Of a stretch of DNA of 64,000 bases, positions 46,825-59,390 are shown piece by piece. A program made the position numbers and the translations under genes. The notes beneath the pieces are model-generated. The model saw only the letters and a list, made by a program, of their open reading frames with translations, was not told the origin of the DNA and did not search any database. Every line of letters begins with the position of its first letter. The first letter of the stretch is position 1. Source of the DNA: Bugulina stolonifera (Eukaryota > Bryozoa > Gymnolaemata > Cheilostomatida > Bugulidae); contig OW285196.1 in assembly GCA_935421135.1 (NCBI GenBank), positions 3,949,001-4,013,000 on the forward strand, read 5' to 3'.

Positions 46825-49800
46825 TCAGTATCCAAATATATCTTCATTTGAGTAGCTTAAGTTCCCATTTAAAGTATAGTTGAAGACGCAGGGGTACCCT
46901 GTGCCGTCAGTACGCCCCACACTGATTGTGCCCTGTCTTTTTAGGTTTCGTAGATCAGGGATGTCGTACAGCTGTATGTATACCAATGAGTCAATCAGTC
47001 CATGCTTCTTCCCATAGTCCAGTTCATAGTAGTAACCATAAAGGCTAGTAACTCTGTATGTGTTGTCGTAGAGTGTGTAGTTTACCTGCAGACAAGAGAG
47101 CTGTGACTAAGTATGAATGCACTAATTTCTGCTTAAGAGAAGACAAACCTAGCTACAAGTACATTGGTCATGGTGCCAGTATTAGTAGTGAGGATACACA
47201 AGGGTAAGTGCAGTGTGCTTAAATCACATTTAATTTGATGCTGGACATTAAAATTGCAGATGCTGCAGATACTCACCTTGTTTTCCCCACACAAAATGGA
47301 TGCTTACTGTATAACTCATGCAGCTACATTTCATTATGTTCGTTATAGTGGCAACATTGCTGGATAATATTTTATTTCAACTGCATCACAAAACCTGACA
47401 TGTACATGTAGGTATGTGAAGGCTGTGAAGGTATGTGAAGGCTGTGAAGACTTGACTTTGTTTAATGCAGTCATATATCTTACTGTTACTGGATGCTTAC
47501 CTGGAATGGCTGAGTCTGAGGTCCGTCTAGGTTGAATCCTATGACTACGATTGATTGGTTTGATGCTGAATGAAATCTACATTCACTTATGATTGGTCTG
47601 TGGTAGTCACTCATGATCTGATCAGCCAATGGTGTTCCCTCCTTCTCACAGATAAACAAGGGATCCCAGGCAAAAGCTGTAGCCTTCTGCACCATTGAAC
47701 CAACATGAGTAAGTGCCTGATCCAGCCTGTGTTTGTAGACGCTATGTACTGGTCTACTCATGCCTATAACATAAATATCCAAGTTCATAAGCTAGCGAGT
47801 TGGGTTTTGTATTACACATGTACATGTATCTGACACGTGAACCATAGATAGCTCTATGAATATTTGAGAGACTATTCAAGCTTGAGGGCCCGTGTGATAT
47901 TACCCCCTAATAATAGCCACACAAATGCACCAGATAATTATTATTTTGTCCTTGTGCCTTCCATTGACCATATAAATTTAATATCGACCTGTTGTGGAAT
48001 TACTTCCCCCTGGCAAGTAAGGAGATGATAACTCCTAAAGACTACTAATACGATTTCAAGTGTACAGGTCATGTACGTGCGCATGTTGCATTAAATTATT
48101 TACATGGAGTAGAATTGCAGGCCTATTAAATAATGTAGCAAAAGAAAATAGTCCGGTAGCAGGAGGCCAAAAAAGTGCTTAGTTTTTGAAACTCGTGAAA
48201 AAATTTCCTTGAGACATACCAAGAGACTTTTCTGGGGTAACTTTTCGTGCTGAAAATGATGGCGGGGGTCTGCCGCAACGTAACCGCGCCGATCACCCTC
48301 TATTAATGAAAGAATCTAAGGCTATAAATTTATATAAAATTACCATATGCATGATAATATACTGTTAGGTACAGTAGTAGAGAACTTTAAATAGCCTTAG
48401 TTCCTTGTTTGTGGTTGGGGTAAGGGCGGTCAACCAACAAAATATAGAGAGGACAACTTCTCCTGCTTCAGTTTTGGCGAAGAACAAAGGCTATCCCAAA
48501 TTTCTTCACTTCTGTACCTAACCCGATACACTGGGTTGGGAACAGATGTCAACTGGTTACAAAAGGTTTGGTAGAGTAAAAGCAACTGAAAATTTAGGGA
48601 ACTTCGATATTCACTTTCATTTTTAGGACCTAAGGCTACGAAATTTGGCTCTGTGTGGTTCAACAGCCAGTCAAAGACAGTAAAAAGTTCCTTTGCAAAC
48701 TGGCTTAATGTAGTATTTGACTATTTTTTCTGGTAGAACTTATGGCAGATCTGCCATAACATTGTTGTGCGTGCCACCTGTTATTAATAAAGGAACTTAG
48801 GCTATACATTATAATGATGCAGTCAAGATGCACATCAATATGTGTATTCTGTATGTACATGTAGTTCAACTAATTCAACAAAGCGCAGTAGGGTCGAGGA
48901 AATTCCGTTTTGGTGCTGCTTTTGGAAGCCTTGATCACCATTTTCAGCATTTTGTAAGATTACAAACCCGTTCTAAGAACTTGGGTTATAAATTTTATGA
49001 TACAGCAAGTAGCACACATGCAAATGTACTCAAACTTTATATACATGTACATGTAACTCCAGAAATTTGTCTTTCTAAATCCACGTCTTTGAACCTAAAC
49101 TATTGCAGAGAGCACGCAACAGTTCACACATAAATCAAAGCTATTGGTCATAATTCCAATTAGAAATAGAGAAAAAGTAAGAAAAACTTAGACTTAGTTT
49201 TGTACGTAATTGAAAGTTATTATTTTGATTCCAAATTTTTTGCACAAAAATACCATGTATATGTAATATAATATGGGCCTTCCAGTAGCAGTAATGTCGC
49301 CAATAATTTGTCCAAAATGAAGTTAGCGGCCTACTATAATGCTCAACAGTAATCACTACTGACAGTATGACACACTTAGCCTTGGTTTTTTAGCAACGTA
49401 GAAAAAACGGCTTATCACATTTCTACATGTAGTTATCTAGCAATATTCTACCAATCTTACAATAGATACTGGGATAGATTATCACTAATGCATAGGCCTA
49501 TTCCTGTCTGATAAATCATCAATAGTCAGTCATCAAAGTGACGTAGCATGCTGCCATAAGTCTCATGCCTGCTTCACCCTTTCTGTAGCTTACATGGTCT
49601 TCCTTGATGCTGTCCTAAATTAGAAATTATTTCATAATTCAGTGTTAGTCTTTTGGTCCTGAAATTCAAGATTTTCAACTGGTTGTGTTTCAGTTATGGA
49701 TTGATTATTAATTCTGATGAGACGCAACATTTTGCACACTGTACACTGTAACTCCTATCACTTGACGCAAGCTGAACCCATCTCAGCACCACCATTTTAT

Positions 49801-52800
49801 TAGATATTTACAGTGATCCATGGTGATCCAAGCCTACATGTTGTTGCAATATTATACCAACAACCCTACCAGGATTATGCAAATTCAAAATACCCTGTCA
49901 GATAGTTTCTCTACCCCAAACATATATCCCTGCAGCCACAAAATAATGTAAGGCAGAACAGCATTGGCAACATATTTGAATAAATTGGCAGGCCGACACT
50001 TGTGGCCAATGGGTTGTACAAAGTGATGTAAGCCCAATATCTATTCAAGAAGAATTGTGACAAAGAGCAGCCCCTCCGCTCCACTCCATCTCCTAGGCCT
50101 AAACACTACAGCATAGCCCTAATATCAGTAGACCTATAATAGCAGGCAACAGCCTTATCACATGACTTTATGTTAACTACGTACCACACTTACATGTAAA
50201 TACTTCTGCCATCTTTAGGTAGGTTTGATCCATGCTCAACTACATATCTTCTGTAGAACCAGATTCGTGAGAGAGAACATTGCCTAGATCTTGGTCATCT
50301 GGCACGCCCACCATCAGCAAGTTTGAGATTTATTCGATGGCCTTCAAGAAATATAATATGTTACATACATACATGTACATGCATTCACATACAAATCAAA
50401 TAGTCATCTAACTGCTTTTCTAGAATTATTAAAGTAAACTTGTTGTATTATTAAACCAGACTATTGGCCAAAGGCTACCTGCAGTGTATAAGCCCTATGG
50501 GGCCTAAAAATGCTAACTTATTTTAAATATTGCAGAGATGAAAGATTATTTTACCAAACCATAATTTCCTCTTGAAACCTCTCAAACTGGACAATCAAGT
50601 TAATTAATAGAAGCGTTATGCAGCTGTATTATGGAGCAAGGTATCCAATAATCAAATTTAAATTTAACAAGGAAAATGACTTATTATGTTCACATTATTT
50701 CTGAAGCATCAAATAGATACAGTATCAGTAGGCCTATGTAATTAAAAAATTTTAATTTACAAAAGTATAGGCATATTAAACTTAAAAATACAGACTGAAA
50801 GCATTAGCTTGTAGCAGTCAACCATGTGATTGAATCTGAATAGGTAACTCATGCCTCTCACCTTTGACTGAATTATTAGGCTGCCTTGACCGGTCCTTTT
50901 GCTTTTGACCTTTGAGTTGGTGACAGAAGAAATGATTTAGGGCCTAAACTAAATTAAATTAGCATTCACCCAGCAGTTTCAGTTCTAATCCTGTCCATTT
51001 GTCACATTTTATTGGATAATTATTATTTATTCATAAATATAACTTTAAAGTAATTTTCTCATTTCAAAATTTTAGGACTGTTCTGTTGAGTTCACTTCAT
51101 CTGGTGGTCATTTGCATCTACTGTGCTTCTGACTCTGACATCCATTCCAAGCCATTATAAAAGTCTTTGGTTCTTATTTACAAGCAACTGCAACTCAGTA
51201 GAAGTTTGCAACTTATTAGATCCTCTACCATTTGGAATCAAATCTGATTCATAAATAGTTTTGTAACTAGAACAATATTACTTAGAAATTGAAATTAAAT
51301 TTCCAACTTTGCTCAAACAAGTAGGAAATGATAACAAAAAGTAGAAAGTACTGCTGAAAAAATACCCCAAGGTCTTTGTTAATAATCCTTTCGTTTGGTG
51401 TGCACTAAACCCGTTATTAGTTTTAGATCTTGGGCAAGAAAGAATCGCATGGGCATAAAGAATTCCTTAGAAAACTGTATTTGTTAAAGCGAGAGAGGAC
51501 AGCTCCGCAAAAAAACGGGTTTTAAAAGTTGAATTTTAAATTGCAAAATTTATGGTCACCGGCACACTTATATCGTGGCAGGTTGTTATATTCGTGATCA
51601 GAACATGCTAATTTACCAAAATCAACTGTCAGCAAGTCTCAATGAATTTTTTTTACGAACCTGAAAGATAAATCTACCTTGCTACCGGACTAAAAGTGCT
51701 TTTAACATTGTGATGATTTATTAAATTAGACTTGTCAACAATAACTGTGATCATGGGTTAGCCTAGTTATAGGAAGGAACTAAGGCTACACTAACTTACC
51801 AGAGCCATGTGGGTCCACAGGCGTGCAGACTGTCCCATTGTTAATGTCATCATATGCCTCTATCATCAACCATGTCTCTGGTATTTTCAGCCCGGTGTAG
51901 TTCTTGAAAAACTGTTGCAACATTTTAACAAAACAATTTTATTATTTTGTTGGCATAAAATAGCCTAAATTACAATCATTGTAACATAGAGCTCTACAGT
52001 TTATACATTTGAGTGCAGTTATACCCTACAACAACGATTTTACATATTAACCTGATATTAGACTTACTACACTATAACAAAGGAAATTTATTTTTGGAAT
52101 AATTATCCAATGATAATAATGGTGATAGCTGTTGTAATAATAAATTTTTGGTATTTTCTAATTAAAAATAATGCTAATTTGTACCTACAGGCTACAGTGT
52201 ATACTTACATCAGCAATAGAGGCGTAATATACATCTGCAAAAGTTGTCTTCTCTGTAATAGAGCTGTTTTTGTATTTGAGTAACTCGTAAAGACTGTGGT
52301 CTGTGCCATAGATGGTGCTGTGTCTCTCGTCTTCCCTAAAGTATGCTGCCTTCCCTGAGGGTGGAGACAATAGCGTATAATACAAATAAATTGACACGTG
52401 TACATGCTGTTAGTACTCAGAGAAAGGCATATTTGGTGCCATACTCCATTATTCATTTCACCCCTTTAGCAGTAAATTCTCAAACGAAGCTCAATACACC
52501 GTGATTACAGCAGATGAAATACACGTACCATGTACATTGTACAGTTTATTTCAGACTTCTTATTTTAAGAACTCATTGAGGAATGAATTTGTTACCATTT
52601 TATTACACTACTGTTTGGCATTCTAATACTGCATTGTTCAGTGCTTATAAAATAATATCTCCCCACGTTACCCATCTGGTTAACGTGCCATAGAATATTA
52701 TTTCCAAATATGACTTAATGTGAGAGCTGAAAATGGAATCAAAGTTACAATTAAAAGCATGGCTGTTCACAGGCTATTAGGAGAATGCAGTGATCACAGG

Positions 52801-55679
52801 CTATTATGTGTAAGCTTTTACCACATACCATCACCTCTCCCGTCCCGTATGACATATTTAGAGAGTCGAGCAAAGAAACTAAGGCTAGCAATGCCGTCCA
52901 TATAACCCTTGAGGGTGGTGTTACTAGCATGTGTGAGATCTATACTTGGTGACCCGAGGAGCTCATAGTTGAAGAACCCGGTGAGGAAGTACAGCTCTCT
53001 CCAAAACATCAAGACGAACCTTGGGGGCAGTCTGTCGTGGGTAGATCTGTTTTTCTGTTCATTGATTATGTAGTCAGATATTAAATGGACGTCGCTATAG
53101 TAACCTGTAAACATTACGTTGTCATGTAGTATATCTATTTACACACATTCTACAGTTATAGATATGTATGCATATAATAATACTCTGTATATATTATATT
53201 GTAATAAAATCATACAACATACGAAATGTAATTACACTATATACTCATAGTTCATAGGATGTTTCTGGTAGGAAAGAGTGATTTCTATCTCCAATCTACA
53301 TGTAAAAGCTTCTTTACACGCCATGCTGAAATCGCTTTGCTCTATGACAGTGCGAATACGATCATGTACATTGTACATGTGCAGCGCACATTGTACAGTC
53401 ATTTACCAAAGAGTTTCTGATTTCCATGTGGTTCATTTTGCATTCAGTTATCAATTCAACTTTGATTTGTGTAAAACTTTATAAAACTAGGTTTTTTGTA
53501 ATTCTGCTTGAATATTATGTCAGCAGTCCCTTACCTTTGAATGAAGAGTACCTGCCAAACCTGCTCTTGTGGTCTGCTATGATGCGGTAGTTAAACTGGA
53601 AGAAAGCCTGTATTAGAGAACCCGATTCTTCATCTTCTCCTTTAAAAGAAACATGATTTTAATCAATTTTAAAAACTAAACGAGACTATGGATTATTATT
53701 TGAAGTTGTCTTCTCCTATTGATATCTAAGGGCAACTTTTAATAAAAGTCAACACTATTTTGTATTGGTGTTCACGAGTCAAACTAATGCTTATTTTGGT
53801 AAAATTAAAAATGACCGTCATGTTAAACTATCGGGTAGACTTGTATATTGTGGTAAGGGCCTGCCTGCTTCAGACCTTGCGATTTCAGTCTGTGAATAAT
53901 ATTTTACACTTCGGCGAGGTCAAGCATTGAACAAAATACAAACAGCTAAAGAATTCATGAGAACACAACTTCGTGCAATAAACTAGTTCATATCATATTG
54001 TTGCTAGTGGTACTTCATTGTCACACGTACACCTATATACAGTAATAGTGTATGTTTACTTTAACTCATATCTCTCTGCATACTAGCTGACACGTACATG
54101 TACTGTACACTGTAATCCAGAGTAGCAGGATATTTACAATGGACTGTTGGAAGTCTACATAGCCTTAGTTACCACTTACTAATATAAGGTGGCTTCGGAA
54201 GTCCAAGGTACACAGTCATATTCTTTTTCTCCGCCTCTGAGATAGTAACGTAGTTGGAATCTCCAAAGCCGGTGTACCGAGAGAATAGCACTGCTACTCT
54301 GCTGCCATTGGTGAAGTTACAGTCATCGGCCTCTCTGTCAAGTAAGGAAGAAGAGAGATTCGGCATTAAATTAATATTGAATCATAATGATTTAAACTAA
54401 AACTGTCTTTATATTCTACAACCTGCTACCAGCCTACAGTTCATGTTGACATTCTATGCTTCCAAAGTTATAATATTAATATGATGTATGCACAAGGAGA
54501 TTTATCGGTGAACGGCCAGTACTTAGTTCAACAGCTGTGAAACTTGCCCATCCCTGTCTCAGCATAGTGGAAGGAGTACCTAGACTGGATGCATTAACCA
54601 CCATGTAAACTAAAGATAGCCGTTTCGGTGGTGAGCAGTACATGCGTACGAAACAACAGTCACTCCCTTATGGCTATATTGTGGTGATATAGGACACTCC
54701 CATGTACTGACATTAACATATCAGCCTACAGGCCTGACATTGTAATAAGAATTTGTATAATGTATACAAAGCTGTGGCTGAAACTCATGTTATACGTACA
54801 TACCACCATGTTTTACACATGGTGCACTCTGTGCACATGTACATGATGATATTAGACCAACAGTAGGTTTAATGATATTATGTGCATGTATATTATGCGT
54901 TTTATACCTGTCTTCCTCAAGCCAGAGGATTAGTCTGAAATATTGCATATACGCCACGTTCATTTCCTTATCGTAGCCTGGGCATGCTAGGAACTCCTCA
55001 CCATAGAGCTCTTCATTCGTATAAGTGAACCAAGCTTGTATCTGTATCCCCTTGTCCTTCATGTCCCTCATAGCTGTGTCTACACAGTGGGGCAGGTCAC
55101 CTATAGTATAAGAGCATCAGCCTTATTGTTTTAGACTCACTGGATTCACACAGGAGGTATTACTCTATTTTTGTAATTCTCCGTATGTTTCTATAGTCGA
55201 ATTTGATGGCTGGGAAATTTGGAAGACACCTGACACCTACATGTAATTTGGCACATGAACTGACACATAGACTGATACATAAACTGACATCTCAGCTGCC
55301 ACCTCGACTAACATCATATCTGATGCCTCATCTGACACCTAGACCAACACACGAATGGAGACCTCAGCCGATATGTTGACTGACACCTAGACTGACACTT
55401 AAGCTGATACCTAGGCTGACACTTACTGTCTTCACACTCAGCAAAGATTGGATCATTTTTAATTCCCTCAGTCGTAGTGTTAATAAACTCTGCCCCTCTC
55501 AGTAGCACTGTATCACCTCCGATGGCCTTGAATCTCTTCAAGGTCAACTCTTCAGCTGTCTGATCAATACGATTTTCAAACCAACTCCCTGAAACAGGGT
55601 ACGGGTCTCCATAACGACCTACGACCTGAGTGATGACAGTAGCGAGCAGAAGCAGAGATGCTTCTTTAATGGCAGCCAT
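46825..55679 (-). CDS. secreted, N-glycosylatable protein of unknown function, nine exons
   Basis: Exons 55679-55427, 55100-54908, 54334-54180, 53639-53535, 53104-52829, 52354-52209, 51911-51800, 47763-47501 and 47085-46825 join in frame at all eight junctions: 1764 bases, 587 residues. The first exon starts MAAIKEASLLLLATVITQVV, a clear signal peptide, then GSWFENRIDQTAEELTLKRF and IGGDTVLLRG. About eleven N-x-S/T sites (NTT, NGS, NMT, NRS, NSS, NYT, NGT, NQS, NLS) and paired cysteines suit an extracellular protein. No transmembrane helix follows. The opening strand-helix pattern and RLDQALTHVGSMVQKATAFAW near the end look like a TIM-barrel glycosidase-type fold (DUF4434-like), but this is only an impression. 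An in-frame ATG upstream (55775) would spoil the signal peptide. AATAAA is at 46700-46695. The seventh intron is 4 kb. Confidence 0.85.
47764..51799. other. 4-kb intron of the secreted-protein gene
   Basis: AT-rich, no nested gene seen. It contains two weakly similar stretches ending near 48330 and 48800 (TATTAAT(G/A)AA(A/G)GAA(T/C)(C)TAAGGCTATA) and GACAACTT-type motifs at 48019 and 48446. Confidence 0.5.
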
Positions 55680-55795
55680 ACTGTTTGCAGTAGTCGATTC
55701 TTTGACTAGCTGCACTGACTTAGCAGTGGTGGGAATTACCTTATGTTTGTTATCTATGCCACAGCTAGTTACCAACCGGCTTAAAGTTCTAGAAT

Positions 55796-55866
55796 TTTTA
55801 CATGTATATGAATATGTATATTTACATGTATATGAATGTGTATATTTACATGTATATGAATTTGTG
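55796..55866 (+). repeat. 24-bp tandem repeat, three copies
   Basis: Unit TTACATGTATATGAATGTGT followed by ATAT. It lies just upstream of the secreted-protein gene and carries three of the TACATGTA octamers. Confidence 0.9.
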
Positions 55867-56229
55867 CTAGGCAGACATAGGAGTACTGATTGGTATGGGT
55901 GTGGGAAGAGTTTAAGAGTGGTCGATTAGATCAAGTTATAATGGCCTGGACATTTATCAGTATACGGCCTCAGCCTGCCAGATGGACATTGTCACATTAT
56001 TGCACCTTAAGTGCCTGTAGATGTCATTGCTCAACTCATACTTGTCCATATACTCTTTTACTTAACGTATATTCATGCATATACCTACATTTGCTCACAT
56101 AACTTCATGTTATGCCCTACTTGGACTATTAATTACTAAATGTAAATACTTGTTTTTATACCCATGTAACAGGGGTTGACGTCTCAGAATTTGATGTAAT
56201 TAATTTTACACACGTTTTGCATGTTTTAA

Positions 56230-56520
56230 AGCGTATTTTGTTGTGGCTGACCCATATAAGGTCGGGCCTTGGGATTCCCTCCTCTATCTTATTGTGCAAT
56301 TTCCAGATGACGCTATGTCGGCCTTTTACGAGAACATTTTTCTGGAAGTTGAAAACTACATAAAACGAATGTTTTATGCTGTTATTGTCTCAGTTGATGC
56401 TTGGATCTCAATAGAGACACTTTTATACTACTAGTCTTATACAGAATCTTCTCTTGTAGCTAAGGTTAGTTCCAGCTGAAAGGGTCTTCGACTTTGATGC
56501 TCGAACAACCAACTAGCACT
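56230..56520 (+). repeat. LTR-like repeat, older copy
   Basis: Begins TGTGGCTGACCCATATAAGG and shares with the copy at 57535 the words GA(C)CC.T....GGTCGG.CC.TGGG and TGCAATTTC, and further on CAGAATCT...CTCTTG. No protein homology. Most likely a diverged solo LTR. Confidence 0.45.
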
Positions 56521-57534
56521 GAACATACTCTTTCTCAAGTATAGCACATAAGCATTGATTCGGGACCACATGGGTCGTCTTGGTTAACACTATAATCACA
56601 AGTACCTGTCAATCTTTCATGTAGTACAGAAGGCCTAGCACCACTCATAGGCTCTTCACTTGTGCAAGTAGGTCGTCCCTTGACCATACAAACACCCACA
56701 AATACACCGAGAACATTACAATGAACTGAGCAGTAGCTGTATGGCAGTAGTGTGTGTACGACCCATAGGTAGGAGTTATTGCTTATAGACTAGTCTCATG
56801 AGTATGGTTTATGCTAGTTTAGTCACTTAGGGCTACCCAGTCCAATGGGATCGAGAGCTAGAAATATGCTGTTCTAGAAAAGACAACTCCAGATGCTTGT
56901 TGTAGTATATGTGTCTTTGTTGAAGTGCAAGCAATAAATTAATGATGACGGAAAGGCAAACACCTTATACTGTTTTACATTCCCGGTAAAAACTTCTGGT
57001 AAGGTGCGATCGCTAGTTGGTCTTAAGTATTACACAATAATCTATACAAGGTCGAGGTCAAACCTCTCAAGGTCGATAATGTACAGCAGCGTGAGGCAAT
57101 TATATACAATATAATATAATAATGAGTATGCACAATGTACAATCGTATATACATATACAAGAGTAATTAGACAACGTATGACAAGAATATACAAAATGCA
57201 GACAATAGTGTCGTGTTTCGGCATGCTAGACATGTCCAGTCTCCTATAGACTGCCACACTTTAACTAACTCTATACTTGCCTGCAGTTGCATTGCATTAC
57301 AGTATCCTTATTATGCATATTATAAACTAATTGTCTGGCTCATATATTATTATTAACCAATCATGTTTGCCTAAACTTGCCTACTATTGTTTACTATGCC
57401 TTACGCTATCATTGTACCAAGTGGATATTATTTTAACTATTTCTAAGTTATTTGCCTATTGTAAGTAATGGCCGATGCATCAGATCCTACCAGTTTTTAC
57501 ATATAACATCTTTCACATGATTATAAGCCTTGTT

Positions 57535-57800
57535 TGTAATGGCCGACCCTTTTGAGGTCGGACCGTGGGCGCTTTTCCACCATATTGCTATGCAATTTCT
57601 GGGGCCGATACTCTATCGTTCCACTCGATACTCTATGTGGCTTTTTACCGGAACTTTTACCGGAAGCTGATTTAGTATAAAGGTAAGTGCATTTTTCTAT
57701 GCTAGTCAGTTGTTGATTACGCTTCAATAAAGCAACATCTCTCAACTCAACCTACAGAATCTAACTCTTGCAGGAAGGCAGCTCTAGCCTTGGTCCCTTT
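57535..57800 (+). repeat. LTR-like repeat, younger copy
   Basis: Begins TGTAATGGCCGACCCTTTTG. It contains a TATA-like AGTATAAAGG (about 57674) and AATAAA (about 57726) about 50 bases apart, the arrangement of an LTR promoter and polyadenylation signal, followed by the region shared with the copy at 56230. Ends not resolved; a (C)TCTTGCA at about 57774 is one candidate. Confidence 0.5.
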
Positions 57801-59390
57801 GGATCTTTAGCGCCCGAGCTCGTCCTCATACTCATTTAAGACACTTTCAACACTCTCTCATGAGATCGCCGATCCTTCACTCTTCAATGAGTCTAAGCAT
57901 CGGACCTACGTCTTTACAACAATACTAGGAGCTTCACACTGTTCCCTCTTCATGTAATGGTGGAAGTGCAACTTGATCGACCACTCTCAAGCACTTCCCA
58001 CACTCGTGTTCACGTCGGCACTCGTGTGAACAACCCATAAAACATTACAGTATTTCACTGCACTATCTGGTTTCCATATTTGTAATTGTTTACAACTTTT
58101 ACATCATTAGGGGGTTTGGCTGTTGTTTCATAATTAGAATAATTGAAAATACTCACATAAAAGAGCATCACAACATGGGTTGAGTTCTATTAAAGGAGAG
58201 AAGACAACTTCTGTCATTTTCTCCTCCGTTGGATGCTATTGCAAATGATCTGCCTTTACATTGTACATGAATGTTGTGTTGGTGTACCGATTTTCTGAGA
58301 GCTACACTATTATTCAATACACATTTGGTTATAAGAACTCCCACCTTTTACATTACATATTGCCATGAAAATTCATAGGCTATTGAGAAACATGCAAATA
58401 ACTTGTCTATTCCTCGTTGCTAGCCCTAAGTATCAGTAGAAGACAACTTTAAGTACCATTTTCTGATTAATAGATTTTAAATGTTCACAGGATCATAAAG
58501 TTGTATCAGTAAGATTTCTATAATCTGTAGTTTGCATGAATATTTGAGGTACAATCTTAATTACAACAATTAATGAATTCCGCAGAATCGCCTGACTATA
58601 ATCACATGCTGCAGAAGTGAAATAGTTGTGCTATAAATATCGTAACGGGCAGGGCTCTGATAATATGATATTATTACAGCTAATGTACTTGATACTCATA
58701 TACAGCTGGTCAATAAATACATATACACTACATGTATCATGAATCTGTCGTTGCCTTTTTTCTGCCAGATATTTACACACAGGGTGTATACATGTACAAA
58801 TGTAACTCTTTCTGTACGCTGTTAGATAGTTTTGCCTACACTTCGCAACTATATATACATTTTAGGGAAACTAACTATTAAAATGAGGGTACACGCCTGC
58901 TGGCCGCATAACCACTAAAGTTGAGGTGGGTACACACCGTGTACTCCCGTATAACCACACGTCGAACACTGGCTGTTTTAGTATTAGATGTGTGTCACTC
59001 ATGACTGGAGTGTACCACTCCTTGTATTGTTTACATCTGTTTGACCTTGCACAGCAGTTTTTATATTTTGAGTGATGTTTAATAGAATTATGATAGCATG
59101 TCATACGCCTATAGCTGGTAAATAAGTACATTTTAAAAAGTTTCTTTGCTGGTTAAGAGGAAAACGTATGCTGCAAAATTTAGTCAGTGAGATTCTGAAA
59201 TATTAGATAGCAGTCTTTTGCAAATTAATGCAATCTGAATATTATTATGACATCATACGTTGTTATTTTAAAGCACAACATGGCTTCACAGATTTGATTC
59301 TTTCTGAGTACTACATGTACCTGGGTCTGAGACTCTTAGTAGGAGATACTAGTATAGATCAAATCTGAGGGAAGCAGATCATAGTTCAGT
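57800..59390. other. intergenic, no gene seen
   Basis: Short frames only. GACAACTT-type motifs at about 58193-58212 and 58438-58450. The promoter of the Bcl-2-like gene should lie at its right-hand end; no clear element is visible. Confidence 0.45.
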
